From contig JAOKTT010000002.1 in NCBI GenBank assembly GCA_028336245.1, positions 36,375-100,374 on the forward strand: DNA of 64,000 nt. Direction: 5' to 3'. Positions 8,306 to 17,414 of the stretch are shown in pieces. The notes under the pieces are model-generated. The model saw only the letters and a program-made list of their open reading frames with translations, did not search any database and had not been told where the DNA came from. How positions within the stretch are numbered: position 1 is the stretch's first letter; each line of letters starts with the position of its first letter. Origin of the DNA: Polaribacter sp. (GTDB lineage Bacteria > Bacteroidota > Bacteroidia > Flavobacteriales > Flavobacteriaceae). Made by a program: the position numbers and the translations under genes.

Positions 8306-9105
8306 AATTTTATCCAATTTTCGCAAGCAACATCATTTTTTTTATGTGTAAACCATTTTTCCGGTGCAATAATAGTCTTGTTTTTATTTTGATTTAACCA
8401 AGCTCCCCACCAAGAAAAACTACTATTTGCTGTAATATTATGTTCGCATAAACTCATTAATAATAAATCTTCTTGAGGTGTAGATTTATGATCTATGTAT
8501 ATGGATTTTTCAATTTTAAGATTATTTTTTGTCCAAGAAATATCGTCAGAAAAAATGAAAAATTGTGTTTCTTTAAACCTTTCATTCATTAAGTTAACAG
8601 CGCGCTGATAATAATTTAAATCACAAGTACCATGAATACTATTTGCTTTTTTATCAGAAATGTAATCTCCTCTCCTAATATGTAAAGAGCAAGAATTTTG
8701 ATGTTTTTTTATTTCTTTTGAATACAAAACTGTTGATTCAGAAAGTTCTTTTTTTACAATAAATTGCTCTAATAAAACAGGTCTAATTTCTGAAAAATAT
8801 TTTTCAGTTTGAAAATATCCTTTGACATAGTTATTTCGAGGTAAGTTTAAAAATTTCTTATTGAACAATAAACTTTTTTCTTTGGTATTTCTTCTTAATC
8901 CTAATTTTGACAAGAAATTAGAAAGTTGGCTGGAAGTGTTAATATCAATTTTATATTTATCTAACTGATAACCACCATGAAGCTTATATTTCTTGAATTT
9001 GGAAATGTCAATCTCAATAGAATAGCCTTTTTGTTGCAAAGCTTTGGCATATGCATATTGAAACATTTGATTTCCAAGTCCACCAACAATTCTAACAATA
9101 ATCAT
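8302..9105 (-). CDS. Alpha-1,2-fucosyltransferase (GT11)
   Basis: A 267-residue family 11 fucosyltransferase, which transfers fucose from GDP-fucose to galactose in an alpha-1,2 link. The N-terminal motif VGGLGNQMFQYAYAKAL, the GDP-fucose binding motif SLHIRRGDY at about residue 140, and the late motif NSSFSWWGAWL are all present, so the active site looks intact. It forms a leftward pair with the GT25 gene through an ATGA overlap. A TACTTTTG box at 9136-9143 on the minus strand could be its -7 element. No GDP-fucose synthesis genes are in the window. Confidence 0.93.
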   Translation of the reverse strand: MIIVRIVGGLGNQMFQYAYAKALQQKGYSIEIDISKFKKYKLHGGYQLDKYKIDINTSSQLSNFLSKLGLRRNTKEKSLLFNKKFLNLPRNNYVKGYFQTEKYFSEIRPVLLEQFIVKKELSESTVLYSKEIKKHQNSCSLHIRRGDYISDKKANSIHGTCDLNYYQRAVNLMNERFKETQFFIFSDDISWTKNNLKIEKSIYIDHKSTPQEDLLLMSLCEHNITANSSFSWWGAWLNQNKNKTIIAPEKWFTHKKNDVACENWIKL

Positions 9106-9345
9106 TAAATATTAATTTGATTCGTATATGTTTAACAAAAGTACAAATGTTATCACTACTTTTCTTCTTTTGTACTGTAGTAAATAATAAATTTTTCTCT
9201 TAGCAGTGCACTTAAATAGTAAGTATTCAGCATTAATATTTCAAGATATTTTAGATTAAAATATAAAGGAGCACCTTATTTGGCTATCAGAATTATGTTT
9301 TAATAGACTTACATTTTTTAAAATGTGGTTTAATTTTTAAATTAT

Positions 9346-10203
9346 CTAACAAGGGTTTTTAAAAATAAGCAGACTTCTACATAATGAAAATTCACAGTAT
9401 AAATAGATTACAGAAACGAAAATTGAGAAGGGTTGAGGTAAGTTTAAATGTTTCGCAATTACTGGATAATAGGTTTTAAATTTTTCAAGATCTACGCCTT
9501 CGCTTCTAAAAGCAAAACTATCAAAGAAGTATAAAACTGGATTTAGAGTAAACTGATTAATCGCGATGTTTTTAGAGAAAAAAGCTTCACTCCACCGCAA
9601 AGGATAGTGTGTAATGCTTTTGTAAACGCCAAAAGAAAGAATGAGCACAGTAAAAATAAAGAACATTGTTTTCGTTTTTTTAGTTATTTTGTGCTGTGCT
9701 TTTGAGAAAATATTAAAAACAAAATTGGTGTATTTATAAATAACGAAAGATAAAATTAGCAATCCGATAAGACCTTTGTAAACTGGATAACTTTCAATTA
9801 AAACTTGAAGTGATATTTTGAAATTGCTTAAAAAACGTAAGGAAGAAGCATCTAATCGAATCGATAAATACTCATAATATCCAAAGTCAAAAATGTAAAA
9901 TAAAGTAATAATGAGATAGGATAGCGTTACGTAAATAGCGGCTATGTTTTTGTGAATTTTATTTTCAAAAAAACGATAGTTTAGGATTAAAACGAATATG
10001 GCAAGTGGGAAAAAAGTAAGGGCTGCTAGTTTTAAGTCAAAACGGACACCAAGCAGAATGGCTTTTTGTATTTCTGCAGCAACACTATTTTCTAATTGTG
10101 CAAAGAATAAATAGAAGAGAGCTCTGAAAAAAGTGATATAAATAAACAGGAAGAAAACATTTGTGAAGATGTACTTTATGTAATTTGGTATTTTTTTTAA
10201 CAT
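9346..10203 (-). pseudogene. Truncated LTA-synthase-like protein (membrane domain only)
   Basis: This 285-residue frame closely resembles the first 250 or so residues of the complete LTA-synthase-like gene at 12219-14222, from MLKKIPNYIKYIF through PVIAKHLNLP. After LNLPQP the similarity ends and about 27 unrelated residues follow before the stop. It therefore keeps the five predicted membrane helices but lacks the whole extracellular sulfatase-like catalytic domain. The break is not a simple frameshift: the other frames beyond 9440 also lack the missing domain. Most likely it is a decayed duplicate, although a membrane protein could still be made. Confidence 0.8.
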
Positions 10204-10528
10204 GTATTTAATATAAAAAACAAAGGTACTATTTATAGAAATACTTTAAATACACAATTTTAAAACAATATATATCTTCTTAAGTTTTTGATTGGCTCTC
10301 AAAATACCTGTGTTACAAATTGCAATAAATATTTGAGAGCTGAAGAAACACTTTGGTTGTCTATTCTAAATGTTAGTATGCTCAAAAAATCATTTCAATA
10401 ATTTCGTGAGCCAATTTTGGATTCTGTTGATTATGTAGTAAATTTGCAACAGATTAAAGTGAATATAAAACCATCAACTATTTTAAAAATTGAAGGTAAC
10501 AATATCCAATTTTTAAGAAGTTAAATTC
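10204..10528. other. Intergenic region before cca
   Basis: About 325 AT-rich bases with no gene seen. They contain a 9-bp inverted repeat (GCTCTCAAA at 10295-10303 and TTTGAGAGC at 10332-10340, with a 28-base loop) and a good promoter near 10417-10446. Confidence 0.5.
10417..10446 (+). promoter_or_regulatory. Promoter for cca
   Basis: TTG at 10417-10419 (inside TTTTGG), a 19-base spacer and TAAATTTG at 10439-10446 match the Bacteroidetes TTTG / TAnnTTTG consensus. The leader before cca would be about 75 bases. Confidence 0.65.
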
Positions 10529-11950
10529 ATGGAAAAACAATTTTTTACAGCTGCTATTTCATCAGAAATTTTTAAAATTATTTCTGAAGCATCAAAACAG
10601 TTGCAGTTGGAAAGCTATGTAATAGGTGGCTTTGTAAGAGATTTCTTTTTAAAAAGAGGGACTGCGAAAGATATTGATATTGTTGCCATTGGAAGTGGAA
10701 TCGCACTTGCGGAAAAAGTAGCTTCTTTATTGCCAAACAAACCTAAAGTGCAAATTTTTAAAACCTATGGAACTGCAATGCTGCGTTACAAAGACGTTGA
10801 GATTGAGTTTGTAGGTGCCAGGAAAGAATCATATTCGGAGGAAAGTAGAAACCCTTTAATTTTTGAAGGTACCTTGCAAGAGGACCAAAACAGAAGAGAT
10901 TTTACCATAAACGCTTTGGCTCTGAGTTTAAATGAAGCCAATTTTGGTGCCTTGTTAGATCCATTCAATGGAATGGAAGATTTAGAAAATGGCATAATTA
11001 AAACACCTTTAGATCCAGATATTACGTATTCTGATGATCCTTTAAGAATGATGCGTGCAATACGATTTGCAACGCAGCTAAACTTTACGATTGAGAGGGC
11101 ATCATTAGCAGCGATTGCTAAGAATTCACAGCGTCTGGAGATTATTACAAGAGAACGCATTGTAGATGAACTAAATAAGATTGTGGGGGCCGCCAAGCCA
11201 TCCATTGGTTTCTTATTATTGGAACAAACGAATTTGCTTTCTCAGTTACTTTCAGAGTTAATTGATTTAAAAGGAGTAGAGGAGGTTGAGGGGCAAAAAC
11301 ACAAGGACAATTTTTATCATACGTTAGAGGTTGTGGATAATATTTCTAAAAATACATCTGATATTTGGTTGCGTTGGGCAGCGCTGCTGCATGATATTGG
11401 AAAAGCGCCCACTAAAAGATTTAGTAAAAAAGTTGGCTGGACTTTCCACTCACACGAATTTGTGGGCGCAAAAATGGTTTATAATTTATTTAAAAGATTG
11501 AGAATGCCATTGAATAACAAAATGAAATTTGTTCAAAAAATGGTGTTGCTAAGTTCACGCCCCATCGTTTTAGCGACGGATGTAACAGATGCTGCTGTAC
11601 GGCGTTTGGTGTTTGATGCTGGTGATGATATTAATTCTCTAATGACACTTTGTGAGGCAGATATTACGACAAAAAATTTAAAGAAATTTAAGCGATATCA
11701 TCAAAATTTTGAGTTAGTAAGAATTAAAATTAAAGAAGTAGAAGAGAGAGATCAAGTTCGTAATTTTCAATCTCCAATTACTGGCGAAGAAATTATGAAA
11801 GCTTTTAACTTAAAACCTTGTAGAGAAATTGGGCAAATAAAAGAAGCGATTAAAGAAGCTATTTTAGATGGACAAATACTTAATGAGAAGGAAGCTTCTT
11901 ATGATTTTATGATTGAAAAAGGTTTAGAATTAGGACTTAAGTATAATTAA
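10529..11950 (+). CDS. cca: CCA tRNA nucleotidyltransferase with HD domain
   Basis: Adds or repairs the 3' CCA end of tRNAs. The 473-residue protein has the class II nucleotidyltransferase head domain with GGFVRDFFL (residues 32-40), the metal-binding DIDIV, and RRDFTINALA; the RNA-binding neck follows with DPLRMMRAIRFATQL. A C-terminal HD phosphohydrolase domain has HTLEVVDNI and LLHDIGKAP. The window's tRNA-Ser has no encoded CCA, which fits a true CCA-adding role. The gene stands alone on the plus strand between two leftward LTA-synthase-like genes. Confidence 0.95.
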   Translation: MEKQFFTAAISSEIFKIISEASKQLQLESYVIGGFVRDFFLKRGTAKDIDIVAIGSGIALAEKVASLLPNKPKVQIFKTYGTAMLRYKDVEIEFVGARKESYSEESRNPLIFEGTLQEDQNRRDFTINALALSLNEANFGALLDPFNGMEDLENGIIKTPLDPDITYSDDPLRMMRAIRFATQLNFTIERASLAAIAKNSQRLEIITRERIVDELNKIVGAAKPSIGFLLLEQTNLLSQLLSELIDLKGVEEVEGQKHKDNFYHTLEVVDNISKNTSDIWLRWAALLHDIGKAPTKRFSKKVGWTFHSHEFVGAKMVYNLFKRLRMPLNNKMKFVQKMVLLSSRPIVLATDVTDAAVRRLVFDAGDDINSLMTLCEADITTKNLKKFKRYHQNFELVRIKIKEVEERDQVRNFQSPITGEEIMKAFNLKPCREIGQIKEAIKEAILDGQILNEKEASYDFMIEKGLELGLKYN

Positions 11951-12218
11951 TTTTTTTTTAAAAAACCAAGAATGTGAAAATAAGTTTAGTAGGTCTTAAA
12001 AAAAAACATAAGTTATTTTTTTGCCATTCTTCAAAAGACATATAATCAAAAACGTTAGAAAATGTTAAGTTTTCATGAGCTGGTTTCATTCCAAAATACT
12101 ATGTTTCTTTTCTAGTTAGATTTATAATTGTAAAATTATTATTTATAATAATTTACTACATATTTTTCATAAGTTTCGTACTCACTAAAACCATTTTTTT
12201 CTAAGAATTTAAATCGAT

Positions 12219-14222
12219 TTAATCCACTACTCTTTTTTTATTGTTAAAGTATAAATATTTGGTAGAGTGATAATAGGCTTCCAATAGGCTATCCATTTCT
12301 TTTAATTGTTCTGAATATGTATCTTTTAAATCTGTCAAACTCTTTTCATTTAAATTATACAAACCACTAGTGTTTGTTATTCTAGTTTTAGAGTAATATA
12401 AACTGTCTTTTAATAGACCGGTTGCTGGTTCTCCTTTTATTTTTAGATAGACAAAAGAAGATGTATCTATATAATTTGCATCTAATAAATTATTCCCCAA
12501 TGTATAGTTGGTATGGTTAATTTTAGCTAAACTTATAACTGTAGGGAAAAGGTCAATTATTTTTCCGTTCTTTTTAATAACTTTTGGTTTTATAAATTTA
12601 GAAGCATAAATAAAAAAAGGAACATGCAGCGTTTCAATATTTAAATCATATTCTTTAGGTAGTAATTCTGTTTTTGTCATTGCCGTGTTATGGTCTCCAA
12701 AAAATGCAAAAATGGTATTTTCATGGTAACCAGATTTTTTTGCTCTTTCCAAAAAACGACCAATATTAAAATCTAAATAGCGCAACGCGTTTAGTTGTGC
12801 AACAGATTTAAAACCAGATTTTTCGAACAAATTTGTATCAATTTCATCTTCTTTTAATGGTTTATAACGTTCTTTTTCATCAGGAACAGTATAAGGAACG
12901 TGATTAGAAGAAGTTTGAATATAAGCGATAAAGGGTTTATTTTTTTTAGTTAATTTTTCTAATACTTTATTAGATTCTTTAAACAATTCATAATCATCAA
13001 TACCCCAAACATCTACTCTATTTTCGGTTTCATAACTTCCTTCTTCAAAGATTTTTAAGTCTTTTATATTTGATTGAAAAATGCTTCTAATATTTGCCCA
13101 ACTGGCACTTCCTCCTAAAAAATATAGTTTTTCATAACCATTAAATTGATCAAAAATAATTCGCTGATCTTGAATCAAAGGATTTCTTGAGGCTGTTCTT
13201 ATATTTTGAATGTCTGGTAAACCAGTAATGCTTGCGAAGACACTTGCCGCTGTTCCATATTTATGAATATAGAAATTTGGAAAACTTACACTTCTTGTTA
13301 TTAAAGAATCTAAAATAGGAGTGTTTTTCATTGGGTTTCCATAAAAACTTATTGGTTTTACTCCAAGGGACTCCATCATCACAATTACAACATTGGGTTT
13401 TTCAGTATAAGTAGAATCAAAAACAATCTTTCTTTCAAAGGATATAGTGTCTTTCGGTAAGTTTAAATTTCTTGCAATAACAGGATAATACTTTTTAAAC
13501 TCAACCATATTTACTCCCTCACTTCTATAGGTAAAACTATCAAAAAAATTCAAAATAGGATTTAGGGCAAACTGATTTACAACATTTTTTTTAGAAAAAA
13601 AAGCCTCACTCCAGCGCAATGGATAATGTGTTATACTGCTATAAATTCCGTAAGATAAAAGTAAAATTGTACCAATAAAATAAATAGTTTTTATTTTTTT
13701 AGAAATTGTATTTGTTTGAATTGAAAATGATTTATGAATGGTTTTAGACAGTCTAAAAATAAAATAACCTAAAATAAGTATTCCAAAAATTATTTTATAA
13801 ATAGGGTAACTCTCAATTAAAACTTGTTTAGATATTTTTAAATTACCCAAAAACCTTAAAGAAGAAGCATCTAACCGAATATTTAAATAATCATAATAAC
13901 CAAAGTCAAAAAGATAAAATAGAGTAAGAATTATATAAGCGATTACTAAATATACATTTGCAAATTTTCTGTATTTTTTTTTTTGTAAAAAAGCATAGTT
14001 TATAATCAATATTAAAGCTGCTAAGGGAAATAAAGTAATTATAGCTAATTTTATATCAAAACGAATACCTAACCAGAAAGCTCTTTGAATTTCGGAAGAA
14101 GAAATGTTTTCTAATTGAGCGAAAAAGTAATAAAATAGCACTCTAAAAAAGAAAATATAAACAAAAAGAAAAAAAATATTAATAAAAATGTATTTGATGT
14201 AATTTGGAGTCCTCTTTAACAT
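12219..14222 (-). CDS. LTA synthase family sulfatase (membrane phosphoglycerol or phosphoethanolamine transferase)
   Basis: A 667-residue protein with about five membrane helices in the first 230 residues and a large extracytoplasmic sulfatase-fold domain. The catalytic domain is complete: VVIVMMESLGVKP with the metal-binding glutamate, YGTAASVFASITGLP with the likely nucleophilic threonine, and FAFFGDHNTAM with the metal-binding Asp-His. Such enzymes in Gram-negative bacteria transfer phosphoglycerol or similar groups to envelope glycans; the true substrate here is unknown. A truncated paralogue lies on the other side of cca. On the minus strand a TATATTTG box at 14241-14248 lies 18 bases before the start. 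Confidence 0.9.
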   Translation of the reverse strand: MLKRTPNYIKYIFINIFFLFVYIFFFRVLFYYFFAQLENISSSEIQRAFWLGIRFDIKLAIITLFPLAALILIINYAFLQKKKYRKFANVYLVIAYIILTLFYLFDFGYYDYLNIRLDASSLRFLGNLKISKQVLIESYPIYKIIFGILILGYFIFRLSKTIHKSFSIQTNTISKKIKTIYFIGTILLLSYGIYSSITHYPLRWSEAFFSKKNVVNQFALNPILNFFDSFTYRSEGVNMVEFKKYYPVIARNLNLPKDTISFERKIVFDSTYTEKPNVVIVMMESLGVKPISFYGNPMKNTPILDSLITRSVSFPNFYIHKYGTAASVFASITGLPDIQNIRTASRNPLIQDQRIIFDQFNGYEKLYFLGGSASWANIRSIFQSNIKDLKIFEEGSYETENRVDVWGIDDYELFKESNKVLEKLTKKNKPFIAYIQTSSNHVPYTVPDEKERYKPLKEDEIDTNLFEKSGFKSVAQLNALRYLDFNIGRFLERAKKSGYHENTIFAFFGDHNTAMTKTELLPKEYDLNIETLHVPFFIYASKFIKPKVIKKNGKIIDLFPTVISLAKINHTNYTLGNNLLDANYIDTSSFVYLKIKGEPATGLLKDSLYYSKTRITNTSGLYNLNEKSLTDLKDTYSEQLKEMDSLLEAYYHSTKYLYFNNKKRVVD

Positions 14223-14572
14223 TATGGATATTTATGACTGCAAATATATTTATTTTAGTGGTGTTTTAATTATACTTTTATCTTTAAATGAAAAAGTTGT
14301 AATAAAAAGTAGGCTTTTATTATATTTAAAAATTAGAAACGCTCAAAAGAATATATTAGACACTTGGTCATTGAAGTTTTACTGGAGGATTGAGTACTCT
14401 AATATTATAAAAGATAATAATACAAATTCAATGGGTTTTGTATATATGAAACCGAGAGATATAACAAATAATTGACTAAAACTTGTATATTTACAAATTA
14501 ATTCAATTAATGTTAAAATAGTAAAACCTTTTGTTAAACAATCAAGTTGAGTCCAATTAATTTTTAAAATAG
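14223..14572. other. Intergenic region between the LTA-synthase-like gene and the GT10 gene
   Basis: About 350 very AT-rich bases between divergent genes. A minus-strand TATATTTG box at 14241-14248 is a plausible -7 element for the LTA-synthase-like gene. A plus-strand frame of 83 codons has no protein-like features, and I do not call it a gene. The promoter for the GT10 gene is not obvious. Confidence 0.5.
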
Positions 14573-15445
14573 ATGAAAAGTACATCTGCGATAGCTATTA
14601 TTCCTTACGGAACTTATCCAAACTTTGGTCTTAGTGGAATGCCTCTAGACGAACTATATTGGCCACTTGGACGTCCTGATAGATTGATTTATGGAACTAT
14701 TTCAGATATGGAGAAAACTGATCACTTAATCACAAACCCGCGTAAATCTGTATTTTTATTTCCGCGTTTTAATGTCAAAGCTCAAATATCTGTAGTAATC
14801 TGTGAGCCTGATATTATCCATCAAAAATATATAAATTGGTCACGTTTTTTACATTGGAGATTTTATAAGATACTAACAAAGTCAGAAACACTTTTAAATA
14901 ATATTGAAAATGGAATTTTATTTTTGTCTGGGGATACATTTATTAAAGATATTAATTCTGTAAGTATTTCTAAAACAAACCTTTTATCACTTATTGCATC
15001 TAAAAAAGACCGTCTTGAAGGGCATAAACTTAGACATGAAATTGTAGATTTTATAGGTAAAATTGATTTAGAGGCAGATATTATGGGACGTGGTTATAAT
15101 TCTTTTGAGAACAAGGAAGATGGTTTAGCATCTTATTGCTATTCTATTGTGATTGAAAACAATCAAGAATCAAACTACTTTACGGAAAAATTGATTGATT
15201 GTTGTCTTTGTGAAACCATACCAATTTATTGGGGGGCACCTAACATTGGAAATTATTTTGATATTCGTGGTATGATAATTTGTAAAACAGCAACAGATAT
15301 TAAACTGGCTTTAAAGAGTATTAGTTCAGAAGATTATACTTCAAAGCTTGATTGGATAAAAGCAAATAGAAAAAAGGCTATGAGTTATATTGATTTTGAG
15401 AAGAGAATTGCCACAATTATTCAAAAAACTTTTATCCAAAAATAA
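14573..15445 (+). CDS. Family 10 fucosyltransferase (alpha-1,3/4 type)
   Basis: A 290-residue glycosyltransferase whose C-terminal half is that of family 10: the stretch YSIVIENNQESNYFTEKL followed by CETIPIYWGAPNI holds the conserved E..NYFTEK..D and P.YWG residues that bind GDP-fucose. The N-terminal half is more divergent. The family moves fucose to GlcNAc or glucose in alpha-1,3 or 1,4 links. It is a lone plus-strand gene, facing the ABC exporter gene. The strict donor and acceptor are inference; a related sugar such as another GDP-deoxyhexose is possible. Confidence 0.85.
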   Translation: MKSTSAIAIIPYGTYPNFGLSGMPLDELYWPLGRPDRLIYGTISDMEKTDHLITNPRKSVFLFPRFNVKAQISVVICEPDIIHQKYINWSRFLHWRFYKILTKSETLLNNIENGILFLSGDTFIKDINSVSISKTNLLSLIASKKDRLEGHKLRHEIVDFIGKIDLEADIMGRGYNSFENKEDGLASYCYSIVIENNQESNYFTEKLIDCCLCETIPIYWGAPNIGNYFDIRGMIICKTATDIKLALKSISSEDYTSKLDWIKANRKKAMSYIDFEKRIATIIQKTFIQK

Positions 15446-15584
15446 GTTTAAATTACTAATAAGCAGATAACTATTTAGTTAGCTAACTTTCGTTTTTAAC
15501 TGAACAGCTGCACTCTTTTTTTATTTACATCATACTTTATGTAAACTTATTTTCTTTAAAATAAATATGTAAAAGAAGATAACC

Positions 15585-17414
15585 TTAGCTTAAAGATTGC
15601 ATTGTTACCAGCTTAAAGTACTCTCCTTTTTCAGCAAGCAACGCTTCGTGTTTGCCTTGTTCTACAATTTTTCCTTTCTTCATAACCACAATAGTGTCTG
15701 CTTTTTGAATGGTAGACAATCGATGTGCAATCACTAAAGAAGTTCTATTTTGCATCATTTTTTCTAATGCAGTTTGAACGAGTTGTTCAGATTCTGTATC
15801 CAAAGCTGATGTAGCTTCGTCTAAAATCATAATTGGAGGATTCTTTAAAACAGCGCGTGCAATAGATAAACGTTGTTTTTGTCCCCCAGAAAGTGTGTTT
15901 CCACTGTCGCCAATATTTGTTTCATATTTTTCTGGTAAATTCTGAATAAATTCATCGGCATTGGCAATTTGAGCAGCTTCTATAATAGCTCCATCAGTTG
16001 CATCTTGTGTTCCTAACTTAATATTATTTGCGATGGTATCATTAAATAGAATAGAGTCTTGAGAAACAATACCCATTAAACCGCGTAAAGATTTTTTTGT
16101 AACGTCCTTAATGTTTTGGTTATCAATAAACACATCCCCTTTACTCACATCGTAAAAACGAGTAATTAGATTTGCTAAAGTAGATTTACCACTTCCAGAT
16201 TTCCCAACTAAAGCAACTGTTTCGCCTTTATTAATGGTTAAAGAAAAATCCTTTAAAACAAAAGTATCTTTATATTTAAAAGAGATGTTCTTGAATTCAA
16301 TTTTATTTGTAAAACCCTCTATTATAGCTGCATTAGGTTTGTCTTTAATACTATTTTCAGTATTTAAAACAGTCATAATTCTTTCTGCTGAAGCCTCTCC
16401 TTTTTGAATGTTATAGAAGGTGGTGGTTATTAATTTAATAGGATTTAAAACGGTATAAAATAAAAGGATATAACCTAAAAACTTACTAGAATCTAAAGCA
16501 CTTGTCTTATTTATAACTTCTGCACCTCCATACCAAAGAATCGCAATAATAGTCGCAGAACCTAAAAATTCACTCATTGGTGAAGCCAGTGTTTGTCTAT
16601 GAAAAACGCTGGTCATTAGATCTCTAAAGTTTGTGGTTGAATTATTAAATTTTTTTGCAATCACATTTTCTGCATTAAAACCTTTAATAATTCTTAGGCC
16701 TGTTAATGTTTCTTCTATAAATGATAAAAAGGTGCCAGTTTCTTTTTGCGCTTTTACTGAGTTTGCTTTTAACTTTTTACTAATTGAAGAAATTATGAAG
16801 CCAGAAACCGGGAGTAAAATAAAAACAAATAGTGTTAACTTTAAACTCATAAAAAGCATAATAGTTATCGAAATAATTACCGTTAAAGGTTCTCTAACGA
16901 TAGTTTCTATTGAGGTTAAAATAGAGTTTTCTACTTCTTGCACATCCGAAGTCATACGTGCAATGATATCACCTTTTCTTTTTTCTGAAAAGTATGCTAT
17001 AGGTAATTCTACAATCTTACTATATAGTTTATCTCTTAAATCTTTTACAATTCCTGTTCTTAAAAAAGTAATTACATAAGAAGCTAAATATCTAAAAAAG
17101 TTTTTGAAAAAGAATAATGAAAGTGATAGTAAGCAGATGAATAATAGTACGTTTATTTCACCATCATCAATAATTTTTTGATAAATAAAATAGTTAAAAC
17201 TATTCTCTAGATAACTTACAATACTTGTTATTCCTTCATAGATAGGTTTGATAATTACTTTTTTTTCTGTGCCAAATAATATATTTAGAACAGGAATAAA
17301 AGCAAGAACAGATAAAACATTAAAAACAGCATACAAAATATTAAACAGAATATTTAGGACAGTAAATTTCCTGTATTTCTTTTCATATTTTATAATGTCC
17401 TTAAAGTAGCTCAT
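15585..17414 (-). CDS. ABC transporter, MsbA-like fused permease and ATPase
   Basis: A 609-residue half-transporter that works as a dimer to flip or export lipids or lipid-linked glycans. The first 330 residues form a six-helix type I exporter domain; the ATPase follows with Walker A GKSGSGKSTL, Q-loop VSQDSILF, signature LSGGQKQR and Walker B IMILDEATSALD, then the H-loop AHRLST. Its ATG overlaps the upstream phosphohexomutase stop by one base (TAATG), so the two are coupled. With the neighbouring glycosyltransferases it may export a surface glycolipid, but a general lipid A flippase role is as likely. Confidence 0.92.
   Translation of the reverse strand: MSYFKDIIKYEKKYRKFTVLNILFNILYAVFNVLSVLAFIPVLNILFGTEKKVIIKPIYEGITSIVSYLENSFNYFIYQKIIDDGEINVLLFICLLSLSLFFFKNFFRYLASYVITFLRTGIVKDLRDKLYSKIVELPIAYFSEKRKGDIIARMTSDVQEVENSILTSIETIVREPLTVIISITIMLFMSLKLTLFVFILLPVSGFIISSISKKLKANSVKAQKETGTFLSFIEETLTGLRIIKGFNAENVIAKKFNNSTTNFRDLMTSVFHRQTLASPMSEFLGSATIIAILWYGGAEVINKTSALDSSKFLGYILLFYTVLNPIKLITTTFYNIQKGEASAERIMTVLNTENSIKDKPNAAIIEGFTNKIEFKNISFKYKDTFVLKDFSLTINKGETVALVGKSGSGKSTLANLITRFYDVSKGDVFIDNQNIKDVTKKSLRGLMGIVSQDSILFNDTIANNIKLGTQDATDGAIIEAAQIANADEFIQNLPEKYETNIGDSGNTLSGGQKQRLSIARAVLKNPPIMILDEATSALDTESEQLVQTALEKMMQNRTSLVIAHRLSTIQKADTIVVMKKGKIVEQGKHEALLAEKGEYFKLVTMQSLS

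Noticed and set aside
9346..10203. Frameshift or sequencing error as the cause of the short LTA-synthase-like gene
   Set aside because: No other frame beyond the break restores the missing catalytic domain, so sequence is really lost.
14224..14475. An 83-codon plus-strand frame starting next to the LTA-synthase-like start
   Set aside because: Composition follows the AT-rich gap, no family pattern, and the region also holds the -7 box of the divergent gene.
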